A stretch of 64,000 bases of DNA from Nocardioides marmorisolisilvae. GTDB taxonomy: Bacteria; Actinomycetota; Actinomycetes; Propionibacteriales; Nocardioidaceae. The stretch is from assembly GCF_003725775.1 (NCBI RefSeq), contig NZ_RJSG01000002.1, positions 124,001 to 188,000 of the forward strand. The letters run 5' to 3'. The notes under the pieces are model-generated. The model did not search any database and was not told the DNA's origin. It saw nothing but the letters and a program-made list of their open reading frames with translations. Both the position numbers and the translations under genes were made by a program. Shown one piece after another: positions 34,071-42,901 of the stretch (position 1 is the first letter of the stretch; each line of letters opens with the position of its first letter).

Positions 34071-35107
34071 ATCTCCTTGAGCTGCGCGATCACGCCGGCG
34101 TTGTTGCCGTCCATCGCGACCGGGGTGACGTTCAGGCTGGTCACGCCGGTCTCCTCGAAGGCGGCCACACGCTCGGCGATGTAGGACTTCGGGCCGACGA
34201 AGTTGGCTGCCTCGAGCCACTCGAGCGGGACCAGGGCCTCGGCTTCCTTCTTCTTGCCGGAGAGGTAGAGCTCCTGGATCTCGGTGGCTTCCTTCTCGTA
34301 CCCGTAGGCGCACGCGAGGTCGTTGTAGAAGTTCTTGCCCTTGGCGCCCATGCCGCCGATGTAGAGCGCGAAGATCGGGCGGGCGAAGTCGAGCAGCGCC
34401 TTGGTCTCCGGGCCCTCGCCGATCGCGAGCATGCCGCCGGCGACGATGTTCAGCCCGCCCAGGCTCGGGTCGCGCTTCTCGGTGCCGGCCTTGATCGGGG
34501 CGCCCATGACGTCGCCGATGCGCTCGGGGTAGTACAGGTGCGGCAGCAGGCCGTCGGCGATCTCCGCGGCCAGCTCGACGTTCTTCGGGCCGAGGGCGGC
34601 GACGTAGATCGGGACGGTGTCGCGCTCGGGCTTGGTGAGCAGCTTCAGCGGCTTGCCGAGGCCGGTGACGGCTCCGTGCTCCTTGTCCAGCGGAAGCTGG
34701 AACTCGCCGTCGGCGGTGAGCGGCTCGCGCTTCATGCCGGCGCGGATGATCTCGATGATCTCGCGGGTGCGGGCGATCGGCTTGGCGTACGGGACGCCGT
34801 GAAAGCCCTCGATGACCTGCGGGCCGGACGCGCCGAGACCGAGGATCGCCCGACCGCCGGAGACGTTGTCCAGGCCGGCCGCGGTCTGCAGCAGGGCGCC
34901 CGGGGTGCGCGAGTAGATGTTCATGATCGCGGAGCCGATCTCGACGGTCTCGGTCTTCGCCGCGAGGTAACCCATCAGGGTCGGGGAGTCGAACCCGTAG
35001 GCCTCGGCGACCCAGACGGTGTCGAGTCCGGCACGCTCGAGCTCGACGACCTGGTCGGCCGCGGTCCGCGGGTTGCCGTCGTACATCAGCATCGTGGAGA
35101 TCTTCAT
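34061..35107 (-). CDS. F420-type luciferase-like (LLM) oxidoreductase
   Basis: A 348-aa TIM-barrel enzyme of the luciferase-like monooxygenase superfamily. Family marks: DTVWVAEAYGFDSPTLMGYLAAKT, GSAIMNIYSRTPGALLQTAAGLD, ILGLGASGPQVIEGFHGVPY and PIYVAALGPKNVELA. The pattern matches actinobacterial LLM proteins that use coenzyme F420, as do methylenetetrahydromethanopterin reductase relatives, and the adjacent fbiC (88 bp away) supports F420 use. The substrate is unknown. The perfect operator GTGACAGTATTACTGTCAC overlaps its start region, and the transcript may be leaderless with -10 TACTGT. The same type of site controls the acyl-CoA dehydrogenase operon, suggesting a lipid-related role. Confidence 0.87.
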   Translation of the reverse strand: MKISTMLMYDGNPRTAADQVVELERAGLDTVWVAEAYGFDSPTLMGYLAAKTETVEIGSAIMNIYSRTPGALLQTAAGLDNVSGGRAILGLGASGPQVIEGFHGVPYAKPIARTREIIEIIRAGMKREPLTADGEFQLPLDKEHGAVTGLGKPLKLLTKPERDTVPIYVAALGPKNVELAAEIADGLLPHLYYPERIGDVMGAPIKAGTEKRDPSLGGLNIVAGGMLAIGEGPETKALLDFARPIFALYIGGMGAKGKNFYNDLACAYGYEKEATEIQELYLSGKKKEAEALVPLEWLEAANFVGPKSYIAERVAAFEETGVTSLNVTPVAMDGNNAGVIAQLKEIVG

Positions 35108-35111
35108 GACG

Positions 35112-35130
35112 GTGACAGTATTACTGTCAC
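35112..35130. promoter_or_regulatory. Operator GTGACAGTATTACTGTCAC before the LLM oxidoreductase
   Basis: 9-bp perfect arms with one central base, starting 4 bp upstream of the start codon at 35107. On the minus strand its right half supplies a TACTGT hexamer 7 nt before the ATG, so a bound repressor would cover the start site. It matches the site at 51247-51265 at 16 of 19 positions. Confidence 0.7.
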
Positions 35131-35180
35131 GATCACCGCGCCAGAGCGGGTCCGTGTGACCTGGGTATCAGGAACAGGTT

Positions 35181-35570
35181 CTAGCCGGTGTGGCTGACGT
35201 CCTGCGGCAACGACAGCTTCGGTACGCCGCCCAGGCGCTTGGCGTAGCGGACCTGAGGGGCGTACTCGGCGAGCAGGTCCCACAGCGCCTGGTGGGCCGC
35301 CCAGGGGAGCGGGTCCTCTCCGCTCCGCCAGCTCTCGCCGAACGAGATCCAGATCGGCGTCCACGCCGCGGCGTCGTCCCAGGCGCCGCGACGGCTCTCC
35401 ACGAGCCGGCGGCGCAGCTGGAACTCCTGTCGGGCGCCGTCGGAGCAGATCGGCGCCGTCCGGACCGGCCAGGCGCGCAGGTCCAGGCTCATCAGCGCGA
35501 GCTCGAGGTCGGGCAGGGCCGAGGGCGCGACCAGCACGGTCGCGACGTTCTCGTGGGGAGCCCGACGCAC
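35181..35570 (-). CDS. Hypothetical protein
   Basis: A 129-aa protein from GTG 35570. It is Trp-rich and mixed alpha/beta (VLVAPSALPDLELALMSLDL, CSDGARQEFQLRRRLVES, WTPIWISFGESWRSGEDPLPW) with no signal peptide, membrane segment or recognisable motif. It lies 45 bp downstream of the ABC exporter gene (35616) on the same strand, so it may be the last gene of that operon. The codon use matches neighbouring genes, supporting a real coding region. Confidence 0.5.
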   Translation of the reverse strand: MRRAPHENVATVLVAPSALPDLELALMSLDLRAWPVRTAPICSDGARQEFQLRRRLVESRRGAWDDAAAWTPIWISFGESWRSGEDPLPWAAHQALWDLLAEYAPQVRYAKRLGGVPKLSLPQDVSHTG

Positions 35571-35615
35571 GTCGGCACGCTAACCCGGCCCACCGACAGC
35601 GTCCAGAGAACCCGC

Positions 35616-37430
35616 CTACTGGTGCCAGGAGCTCCACAGGTCGGCGTACGAGCCTCCGGCCTGGACCAGCTCGTGGTGCGACCCGAACTCGCTGATCCGG
35701 CCGTCCTCGACGACCGCCACCCGGTCGGCGTCGTGCGCCGAGAACAGCCGGTGGGCGATCGCGATCACGGTGCGACCCTCCAGGACCGCGGCCAGCGAAC
35801 GCTCCAGGTGCCGTGCGGCCCGCGGGTCGATCAGCGAGGTTGCCTCGTCGAGGACCAGCGTGTGCGGGTCGGCCAGCACCAGCCGGGCCAGCGCGAGCTG
35901 CTGGGCCTGGGCCGGGGAGAGGTCGAGGCCGCCCGAGCCGACGACGGTGTTCAGGCCGTGTGGCAGGGCCCGGGTCCAGTCACCCGCGTCGACGGAGTCG
36001 AGCGCGGCCAGCAAACGGTCGTCGCCGGCCTCCTCGTCGACAGCCAGCGCCAGGTTGTCGCGCAGCGTGCCGACGAAGACGTGGTGCTCCTGGGTGACCA
36101 GCGCGACGTGGCCGCGCAGCTCGGCCAGCGGCAGCTCGGTCAGCCCGACCTCGCCGACCGTGACACTGCCGGTCCGCGGCGGGTGGATGCCCGCGAGCAA
36201 CCGACCCAGGGTGGACTTGCCGGCACCGGACGGGCCGACCATCGCGATCCGCTCGCCGATCCCGACCGACAGGTCGATGCCGTGCAGCACGTCGCGGCCC
36301 TCGGTGTAGCTGAACCGGACCTCGGCGGCATCGATCTTCTCGTCGATCGGCTGGCGGCCGGTGGCGACCCGATCCTCGGGCACCTTCGCGACGCCGAGCA
36401 GGCGGGCCAGCGAGGCGCTGCCGACCTGGAGCTCGTCCATGATCGAGATGACCCGGTCGACCGGGTCGATCAGCGCCTGCACGTAGAGCGTCGCGGCGGT
36501 GACGTCCGCGAGGCTGGCGTGCCCGTGCAGGTAGAGCCAGCCGCCGAACAGCAGCGTCGCCACCGTCGGGATCAGGTACGCCGTCTCCACGGTCGGGAAG
36601 AACACCGTGCGCAGGCCGAGGGTGTAGCGCTCGGCGCGGAAGGACTCGGCGATGTCGTCGTCGACCTGATCGATCCGGCTCTGCTGCAGACCGAGGGCCT
36701 CGACGGTGCGCGCGCCCTCGACCGTCTCGGTCAGGGAGGCGTTGATGACCGAGTAGGTCTCGCCCTCCCACAGGTAGCCGTCCTTGGCGCGGGCCAGGTA
36801 CCAGCGCAGCGCGATCACCAGCGGCGGCACGCCCAGCAGGCAGGGGATCAGCACCCACCAGCCGACCAGCACCGCGCCGATGAGCGTGACGATCGCGGTG
36901 ACCGTCGCGATCAGCCACTCAGGGATCGCCCAGCGCACCGACCAGCCCAGCTGGTCGACGTCGCGGGACGTGCGGGTCAGCAGGTCGCCGGACCCGGCGC
37001 TCTCGACCACTCCGATCGGCAGCGCCAGGGCGTTGCCGACGAAGTCCTCGCGCAGCTCGGCCAGGACCTGCTCGCCGAAGACCTGCGAGCGCAGCCGGGC
37101 GTAGCGGGTGAGGACCGTCTGGGCGAGCAGGAAGACGGCGAGCACCAGCGCGATCCGGTCCACGTGCCCGACCGTGGTGCCGTCGTGCACGTCCTGGACC
37201 AGGCCGCCGAGCAGGCGCGGCGCCGCCAGGCCGGCGACGGCGGCGAGCACGTGCAGGCCGAGCGCGATCCCGATCGCCCGCGGGTGCCGGCGCAGCAGGT
37301 GCTTGAGGTAGCGCTTCACCTCGGCCTGGTCGGCGACCGGCAGGCTCTCCCGGTCGCCGTTGATCCGAGCCTGCTTGCGGCGCTCGACCTCGGCGGCCAG
37401 CTCGCGCCGGTTGTAGGTCTGCTTGCTCAT
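35616..37430 (-). CDS. ABC exporter subunit with intact Walker motifs and degenerate signature
   Basis: A 604-aa half-transporter: a basic N-terminus, six predicted membrane helices (to about residue 330), then an ATPase domain. Walker A GPSGAGKST, Q-loop LVTQEHHVF, Walker B LVLDEATS and the switch His in AIAHRL are normal, but the signature loop reads LSPAQAQQ instead of LSGGQxQ. The partner gene upstream has the opposite defects. Such heterodimers (TM287/288, TAP, BmrCD type) use one active and one degenerate ATP site. The ATG of this gene overlaps the partner's stop (37427-37430, ATGA). Substrate unknown; drug or lipid export is plausible. Confidence 0.9.
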   Translation of the reverse strand: MSKQTYNRRELAAEVERRKQARINGDRESLPVADQAEVKRYLKHLLRRHPRAIGIALGLHVLAAVAGLAAPRLLGGLVQDVHDGTTVGHVDRIALVLAVFLLAQTVLTRYARLRSQVFGEQVLAELREDFVGNALALPIGVVESAGSGDLLTRTSRDVDQLGWSVRWAIPEWLIATVTAIVTLIGAVLVGWWVLIPCLLGVPPLVIALRWYLARAKDGYLWEGETYSVINASLTETVEGARTVEALGLQQSRIDQVDDDIAESFRAERYTLGLRTVFFPTVETAYLIPTVATLLFGGWLYLHGHASLADVTAATLYVQALIDPVDRVISIMDELQVGSASLARLLGVAKVPEDRVATGRQPIDEKIDAAEVRFSYTEGRDVLHGIDLSVGIGERIAMVGPSGAGKSTLGRLLAGIHPPRTGSVTVGEVGLTELPLAELRGHVALVTQEHHVFVGTLRDNLALAVDEEAGDDRLLAALDSVDAGDWTRALPHGLNTVVGSGGLDLSPAQAQQLALARLVLADPHTLVLDEATSLIDPRAARHLERSLAAVLEGRTVIAIAHRLFSAHDADRVAVVEDGRISEFGSHHELVQAGGSYADLWSSWHQ

Positions 37431-39163
37431 CGGGCCACCTCCTCGACGTCCTCGGCCTCTTCGCGGGTGACCACAGCCCGGTACGCCGGGGAGGACGTCA
37501 GCAGGTCGGCGTGGCGGCCCTCGGCGACGACCCGGCCCCCCTCGAGGAAGACGACGACGTCGGCGCGGCTCAGCATCAACGGGCTGGAGGTCGTCACGAC
37601 CGTGGTGCGGCCCGCCCGGTTGCCCACGAGGCGCTCGGCGATCCGCGCTTCGGTGTGCGCGTCGACCGCCGAGGTCGACTCGACCAGGATCAGCACCTCC
37701 GGGTCGCGGGCCAGGGCCCGGGCCAGGATCAGGCGCTGGCGCTGGCCGCCGGAGAACGAGCGACCCTTCTCCGCGACCAGGGTGTCCAGACCCTCGGGCA
37801 GGGCCTCGAGCACGTCGGAGGTCGCGGCGGCGTGCAGTGCGCGGGCCAGCCGCTCGTCCCGGTCCGGGTCGGCGGCGCGGATGCCCGCGAGCTGGTCGGC
37901 CAGGCGACCTGCGAACAGGATCGCGCTGGTGTCCGAGACCACGATCCGCTCGCGGACCAGGGCGCGCGGCAGGGTGTCGAGGCGGACCCCGCCCCAGATC
38001 ACGTCGCCCTCGGCGAAACGGCCCAGTCGGTCGACGACCTCGGCAGCGTCACCGGCAGGCTCGGAGACGACCGCGGTGAGCACGCCCGGGCGGATCCGCA
38101 GCCCGCTCCTCACGTCGACGAGCTCGCTGTCGGGGGCCGGTGCGTCGGCGGCCAGGCGCGGGTCCTCGATCTCCGGCTGGAGGGCGAGCACCTTCACGAT
38201 CCGGCGGGCCGAGACGTGGGCGCGGATCCACTTGTTGGCAGCCTCGGTCGCGGTGCGCAGCGGCAGCACCAGGAAGGCGGCGTAACCGTAGAAGGCGACG
38301 AGCTCACCGGGGCTGATCTTGTCCTGGACGGCGAACCGGGCGCCCAGCCAGACGACCACCACGACGAAGACGCCGGGCAGGAAGACCTGGAGCGCGTCCA
38401 GGACCGACTGCAGCCGGGCCACGGCGTTGCCGGCCTGACGGACCTTCTGCGACTCGGTCCGGTAGCGGTCGTGGAAGATCCGTTCGCCGCCGATGCCGCG
38501 CAGCACCCGCAGGCCGCTGACGATGTCGGTGGCGATGTTGGAGAGGTGACCCATCATGTCGCGCTGCTCGAGGTTGCGCTGCTGCAGCGGTTTGAGCAGC
38601 GGGCCGAGCAGGAGCAGCAGCACCGGGACGCCGATCAGCACGACCAGGCCGAGGGTGACCGAGGTCTGCAGCAGGATCACCGCGACCACCACGAAGGACA
38701 CCAAGGCACCCATCGCCCGGGCGAGCACGTCCATCGCGTTGCCGATGTGGGACAGGTCGTTGGTGCCGATCGCGACGACCTCGCCGGTGGCGACGCGCTT
38801 GGACAGCGTCGCGCCCAGGTGGGTGGCCTGCCGGGTGACCAGCTGCACCACCCGGTACGCCGAGGTCAGCCAGTTCAGCACCGCGTAGCGGTGGCGCATG
38901 ATGCCGCTGGCCGACTGGATGACGCCGACGCCGAACAGGATCGCGGACCACTTCCACAGCTCGCCGGAGTCGCGTCCGGTGACCCCGGCGTCGATCGCCT
39001 TGCCGATCACGGCGGGCACGACTGCCGAGCAGGTCATCCAGATGACACCGAAGACCATGGCGACCGCGACGGAGTCCCACTGACCCTTCAGGACCCACCG
39101 GAGGAAGCTCCACGGGGTGCGCGAGTCCGCCGTGCCGGGATGATCGAGGGGTAGGTCGCGCAC
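37427..39163 (-). CDS. ABC exporter subunit with lost Walker A, Q-loop, Walker B Asp and switch His
   Basis: A 578-aa half-transporter from GTG 39163, six membrane helices followed by an unusual ATPase domain. The Walker A position reads SEPAGDAAE, so the P-loop Gly-Lys-Ser/Thr is lost; the Q-loop aligns with SDTSAIL; Walker B reads LILVESTS with Val for Asp; the switch His becomes TTSSPL. The signature RSFSGGQRQRL is fully canonical. It therefore cannot hydrolyse at its own site but supplies the signature to the partner (35616-37430). The upstream gene is the MMPL transporter, separated by a terminator hairpin. Confidence 0.88.
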   Translation of the reverse strand: MRDLPLDHPGTADSRTPWSFLRWVLKGQWDSVAVAMVFGVIWMTCSAVVPAVIGKAIDAGVTGRDSGELWKWSAILFGVGVIQSASGIMRHRYAVLNWLTSAYRVVQLVTRQATHLGATLSKRVATGEVVAIGTNDLSHIGNAMDVLARAMGALVSFVVVAVILLQTSVTLGLVVLIGVPVLLLLLGPLLKPLQQRNLEQRDMMGHLSNIATDIVSGLRVLRGIGGERIFHDRYRTESQKVRQAGNAVARLQSVLDALQVFLPGVFVVVVVWLGARFAVQDKISPGELVAFYGYAAFLVLPLRTATEAANKWIRAHVSARRIVKVLALQPEIEDPRLAADAPAPDSELVDVRSGLRIRPGVLTAVVSEPAGDAAEVVDRLGRFAEGDVIWGGVRLDTLPRALVRERIVVSDTSAILFAGRLADQLAGIRAADPDRDERLARALHAAATSDVLEALPEGLDTLVAEKGRSFSGGQRQRLILARALARDPEVLILVESTSAVDAHTEARIAERLVGNRAGRTTVVTTSSPLMLSRADVVVFLEGGRVVAEGRHADLLTSSPAYRAVVTREEAEDVEEVAR

Positions 39164-39180
39164 CCAGCAACGTTACGAAA

Positions 39181-39224
39181 CCACCGAGGGCCGGTCGAAT
39201 GGTTTTCCGGCCGGCCCTCGGTGG
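39181..39224 (-). terminator. Stem-loop terminator after the MMPL gene
   Basis: CCACCGAGGGCCGG (39181-39194) and CCGGCCCTCGGTGG (39211-39224) pair over 14 bp with a 16-base loop, ending 14 bp after the MMPL stop. Reading on the minus strand it is followed by GGTTTCG, a weak T-run. Confidence 0.8.
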
Positions 39225-39237
39225 TTCAAAAGAATCT

Positions 39238-41403
39238 TCAGACCCCTGCTGTCTCCGGCTCCGGGACCTCGGCCGCAGCAGCCGCGGGCGTCGGGTTGAT
39301 CGGCGGGTCACGGTCGAGCTTGCTCGGCCACCAGATGCCGCCTCCCAGGTCCAGGTTCAGCGCCGTCACCAGGACCGAGCGCACGATCAAGGTGTCGAGA
39401 AGGACGCCCAGCGCGACCGCCGTGCCGAGCTCGGCGAGGAAGACGAACGGCAGGGTGCCGAGCACCATGAACGTCGCCGCGAGCACCAGGCCGGCCGAGG
39501 TGATCACGCCACCCGTGGAGGACAGCGCGATCAGCGAGCCCTTGCGGGTGCCGTGGTCGGCCGTCTCCTCGCGGACCCGGGTCATCAGGAAGATGTTGTA
39601 GTCGATGCCCAGGGCGACGAGGAACACGAACGCGAACAACGGGAACGTCGGATCGGCTCCGGCGAAGTCGTAGACGTAGTGGAAGATCAGCGACGAGATG
39701 CCGAGCGCTGCGCCGAACGACAGGATCACCGTCGCCATCAGGATCAACGGGATCGCGACCGCCCGGAGCAGCAGCATCAGGATCAGGAACACCACCAGCA
39801 GCACCAGCGGGATGATCACCTTGTTGTCACGGTCCGAGGCGATCTTGGTGTCCAGGTAGAGCGCGGCTCCGCCGCCGACCAGAGCGTTCGAGCCGTCGAT
39901 GCCGTGAGCGACCGACCGCGCCTTCTTCACCATGTCGAAGGCTGCCGGGGACGAGACGTCCTGGTTGATGCTCGCCTCGAACCAGGAACGACCGCCGCCG
40001 AGGGACTTGATGTCGGTCGGCTTGCCGACGCCCTTGACCGCGACGACCGCGCTCTCGACGTCCTTGATCTTGTCGTCGTTGGCGACGACCTGGAGCGTGT
40101 TGGAGTTGTCGGCCAGGTCGTGCGCGAACAACGCCTTCTGAGCCAGCACCGAGTCGAAGGTCTGGGTGAAGGACTGCTCGGTGGTCAGGCCTGTGGCGTC
40201 GAGCTTGAACAGGCCGAGGCAGGAGATCGCCAGCAGCGTCGCGGTGATCACCCAGACCCGGCGCGGCGCCTTCGAGATCCGCTGACCGGTCCGGGCCCAG
40301 AGGCCGTGCGAGGTCGGCTCGTCAGAACCGAAGCTCGGGCGCTTCGGCCAGAAGACCCAGCGCCCGAAGATCACCAGCAGAGCCGGCAGCAGGGTGATCA
40401 TCACGAGCAGCGTCACCGCGACGCCGACCGCGAGCACCGGGCCCAGTCCGGCAGTGGAGTTGAGGTCGGCGAAGGAGAGGCACATCAGGCCGATGACCAC
40501 GGTGGCCGCACTCGCGATGACGGCCGGCGCTGCTCGGTGCAGGGCGTAGCCCATCGCCTCGTGGCGGTTCTCATGGGTGCGCAGCTCTTCGCGATACCGC
40601 GCCACCAGGAGCAGCGCGTAGTCGGTGCCCGCGCCGATCACCAGGATGCCGAGGATGTACTGGCTCTGGTCGTTGACCGTGAGGTTCGCGTACTTGGCGA
40701 GCAGGTACACCACGCCACCGGCCATCTGGTACGAGACGGCCGCTCCGATGATCGGGAGCAACCACAGGATCGGGCTCCGGTAGGTCAGCAGCAGGATCAG
40801 GATGACCACACCGAAGGTGATCAGGATCAGCTGGGTGTGGGAGCCGTCGAAGGACGACGCGAAGTCGGAGGCCTGTCCTCCGTAACCGCCGAGGTAGACC
40901 TTGACCCCGTCGATCTTGGTGAAGTCACGGATCTTGTCGGCCGGCTTCGGGATCTTGTTCCAGCCGTCCTTGCCGAAGTTGAAGACGAAGTACGTGTAGG
41001 CCACCTGGCCGTCCGCCGAGGTCAGCTTCGGGACGTTCACTCCCTGGGCAGCCAGCGCCTTGGCCTTGTTCGGGGTCAGCACCCCCTGCTTGGTGACGCC
41101 CTTGATCGCGGCGATCTTCTCGCCCTGGGCGTCCATGGCAGCGAAGTCGCTCGGCCGCAGCCCGTCCTTGCGCTGGTAGACCACCAGCGTCGGGATGTCG
41201 TTGGGGTTGACGTCCTTGGACAGCTCGTTGGTCACCTTGGTGGCCTCGGCGGACCCCGGCAGCCACGAGGAGGCCTCGTTGTTCTTGACGTCGTTGAGCT
41301 TGGCGCCCAGCGACGACAGCCCGACGGTGGCGACGAGCACCCCCACGAGGACGAGCCACTTGGTCACGGGTCCGGTCAGCCTGCCGGCGATCTGTCGATG
41401 CAT
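39238..41403 (-). CDS. MMPL-family RND transporter
   Basis: A 721-aa proton-driven exporter of the MmpL type with 11-12 membrane helices. The two duplicated halves each carry a large periplasmic loop and an Asp-Tyr proton-relay motif: VIGAGTDYALLLVARY and LGIDYNIFLMTRVRE. Actinobacterial members move lipids, siderophores or drugs. The start at 41403 (MHRQIAGRLTGPVTKW) is chosen over a TTG at 41415, which lacks a ribosome site. The C-terminus is a Pro/Ala/Glu-rich cytoplasmic tail. It runs in the same direction as the ABC exporter but is separated by a terminator. No regulator is adjacent. Confidence 0.93.
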   Translation of the reverse strand: MHRQIAGRLTGPVTKWLVLVGVLVATVGLSSLGAKLNDVKNNEASSWLPGSAEATKVTNELSKDVNPNDIPTLVVYQRKDGLRPSDFAAMDAQGEKIAAIKGVTKQGVLTPNKAKALAAQGVNVPKLTSADGQVAYTYFVFNFGKDGWNKIPKPADKIRDFTKIDGVKVYLGGYGGQASDFASSFDGSHTQLILITFGVVILILLLTYRSPILWLLPIIGAAVSYQMAGGVVYLLAKYANLTVNDQSQYILGILVIGAGTDYALLLVARYREELRTHENRHEAMGYALHRAAPAVIASAATVVIGLMCLSFADLNSTAGLGPVLAVGVAVTLLVMITLLPALLVIFGRWVFWPKRPSFGSDEPTSHGLWARTGQRISKAPRRVWVITATLLAISCLGLFKLDATGLTTEQSFTQTFDSVLAQKALFAHDLADNSNTLQVVANDDKIKDVESAVVAVKGVGKPTDIKSLGGGRSWFEASINQDVSSPAAFDMVKKARSVAHGIDGSNALVGGGAALYLDTKIASDRDNKVIIPLVLLVVFLILMLLLRAVAIPLILMATVILSFGAALGISSLIFHYVYDFAGADPTFPLFAFVFLVALGIDYNIFLMTRVREETADHGTRKGSLIALSSTGGVITSAGLVLAATFMVLGTLPFVFLAELGTAVALGVLLDTLIVRSVLVTALNLDLGGGIWWPSKLDRDPPINPTPAAAAAEVPEPETAGV

Positions 41404-41461
41404 GTTCTTATCCAAACATCAGGTACGGACAGAACGCCTCCGGGTTTTCCCTGATCTTCGA

Positions 41462-41475
41462 CGGACTTCGGTCCG
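41462..41475 (-). terminator. Compact hairpin after the ybaK-like gene
   Basis: CGGAC and GTCCG form a 5-bp stem around TTCG on the plus strand, directly following the stop codon on the minus strand. It is short, so its function is uncertain. Confidence 0.4.
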
Positions 41476-41476
41476 C

Positions 41477-42022
41477 TTAGACAGCCAGGTCCTCGATCAC
41501 CTCAGCACCCGGGAGCTCGGCCAGAAGGCGCCCCGGCAGGATGATCTTCGAGCCGCGGATCCCCGAGCCGATCAGCACCAGGTCGGTGGCCGGCACCCGG
41601 GCGTCCACCAACACCCGCCAGTCCGTGGGGACCCCGATCGGCGTGATCCCGCCGTACTCCATGCCGGTCTCGGTGACCGCGCGCTCGTGCGCCAGGAACG
41701 AGCACTTGCGCACGTCGAGCAGCCGCTTCACCCGGTTGTTCACGTCCGCCTTGGTGTCGCCACGGACGACGCACGCCGCGACCCGTTCCTCGCCCTCGCG
41801 CTTGCCCATGATCACCACGCAGTTGGCGCCGGCCTCCCACGGGACGCCGTACACGTCGACCGTGCCGGCGGTGTCCGCGTGCTCGGGGTCGATCTCCACG
41901 ACGCCGACCTCGCCCGCGTGCTTCCAGGTGCGCAGCAGCGCCGCGACCGGCTCCGCGACGAGGTGCAGGTGCTCGAGGGCAGGGACCGTGGTGAGCTTGC
42001 CGAGGGTGTGAATTCCGGTCAT
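41477..42022 (-). CDS. YbaK/EbsC-type aminoacyl-tRNA deacylase-like protein
   Basis: A 181-aa protein of the prolyl-tRNA editing superfamily, which hydrolyses mischarged tRNAs such as Cys-tRNA(Pro). Typical segments: ANCVVIMGKREGEERVAACVVRGDTKADVNNRVK, where the Lys-x-Asp-Val stretch sits in the editing pocket; RKCSFLAHERAVTETGMEYGGITPIG, the conserved GGITPxG loop; and VLIGSGIRGSKIILPG, the usual last strand. Start 42022 is used since MTGIHTLGKL has GGGG just upstream and the longer frame begins inside the divergent gene's leader. Exact tRNA specificity cannot be read. It faces the DUF2510 gene head to head across 31 bp. Confidence 0.83.
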   Translation of the reverse strand: MTGIHTLGKLTTVPALEHLHLVAEPVAALLRTWKHAGEVGVVEIDPEHADTAGTVDVYGVPWEAGANCVVIMGKREGEERVAACVVRGDTKADVNNRVKRLLDVRKCSFLAHERAVTETGMEYGGITPIGVPTDWRVLVDARVPATDLVLIGSGIRGSKIILPGRLLAELPGAEVIEDLAV

Positions 42023-42053
42023 GCCCCGAACGCTACGACCTAGGATGCCGCGC

Positions 42054-42824
42054 ATGACGAGCGCGCCGCCAGGTTGGTACCCGGCCGAGGACGGGAACCT
42101 CCGCTACTGGGACGGCGCGGCCTGGACTGAGCACACCCAGGCGGTGCCGCCAGCGGCGGCCCCGGCGTTCGCGCCCCCGATGTACTCGCCGTACGCGCCG
42201 ACCGGCGCGTACGGCCTGCCCCGGCCGGAGCGCGACGGCTTCGGCATCGCCTCCCTCGTGCTGTCGATCCCCGGTGTCCTGATCCTGTCGATCCCGTTCG
42301 GGATCATCGGACTGGTCCGGTTCAAGCAGCGAACCCGGCGCGGCCCGGTGCCGGCCATCCTCGGCCTGGCCTTCTCCGCGTTGTGGATCGGCGCCGTCGT
42401 GATTCTGATCGTGGTCGGAGTCGGTCACGACGTGACCCGCGATGCCACAGGGGCCGTGACGCAGTCCGGCAAGATCTCGCCCGCGGACCTCCATGAGGGG
42501 GACTGCGTGGTGCTCCCGCGAGTCGTCGACGGGACCTTCCAGAACGTTGAACTGGTGCCGTGCGACCAGCCGCACAACGGGCAGGTGTTCACGATCCTGA
42601 ATGCGCCCGCGGGCCCCTACCCCGGCGGCACTGCTCTTCGAGAGTCCTCGTTGGATGCCTGCCGGACTGCCCTCCAGGAGTGGCTGGGCACTGACCAGAC
42701 CCTGCTCCACGTGGTCTCGTTCTTCCCGACCGAGCTGCGCTGGCGCCTCGATGACCGCAGGGAGCGCTGCCTGGCGGTCGATCGGGACCGTGACGTCACC
42801 GGCGACATGCGGAAGTACAAGTAG
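42054..42824 (+). CDS. DUF2510 membrane protein with septum-formation-type C-terminal domain
   Basis: A 256-aa protein. Residues 1-30 form the DUF2510 motif (PPGWYPAEDGNLRYWDGAAWTE in pieces). A Pro/Ala-rich linker leads to two membrane helices with the DUF4190 pattern (GFGIASLVLSIPGVLILSIPFGIIG, then ILGLAFSALWIGAVVILIVV). The outside part contains DLHEGDCVVLP, ELVPCDQPHNGQVF and LDACRTALQEWLG, as in the actinobacterial septum-formation domain, with paired cysteines. It is likely an envelope protein linked to cell division or wall synthesis; a specific function is not known. AGGA lies 8 nt before ATG 42054. Confidence 0.8.
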   Translation: MTSAPPGWYPAEDGNLRYWDGAAWTEHTQAVPPAAAPAFAPPMYSPYAPTGAYGLPRPERDGFGIASLVLSIPGVLILSIPFGIIGLVRFKQRTRRGPVPAILGLAFSALWIGAVVILIVVGVGHDVTRDATGAVTQSGKISPADLHEGDCVVLPRVVDGTFQNVELVPCDQPHNGQVFTILNAPAGPYPGGTALRESSLDACRTALQEWLGTDQTLLHVVSFFPTELRWRLDDRRERCLAVDRDRDVTGDMRKYK

Positions 42825-42901
42825 AAGCCGCAACCTAGCCGCCAGCGAGGGTTGACCTTCCCGACACCGGGCGTCCACCCAGCCCGCCGATCGTTGCGGA
42901 C

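Noticed and set aside
35190-38285. 1031-codon plus-strand open frame opposite the ABC exporter genes
   Set aside because: Composition is Arg/Gln/Asp/Val-rich without motifs; it mirrors two genes with clear ABC domains. It is a GC-skew shadow.
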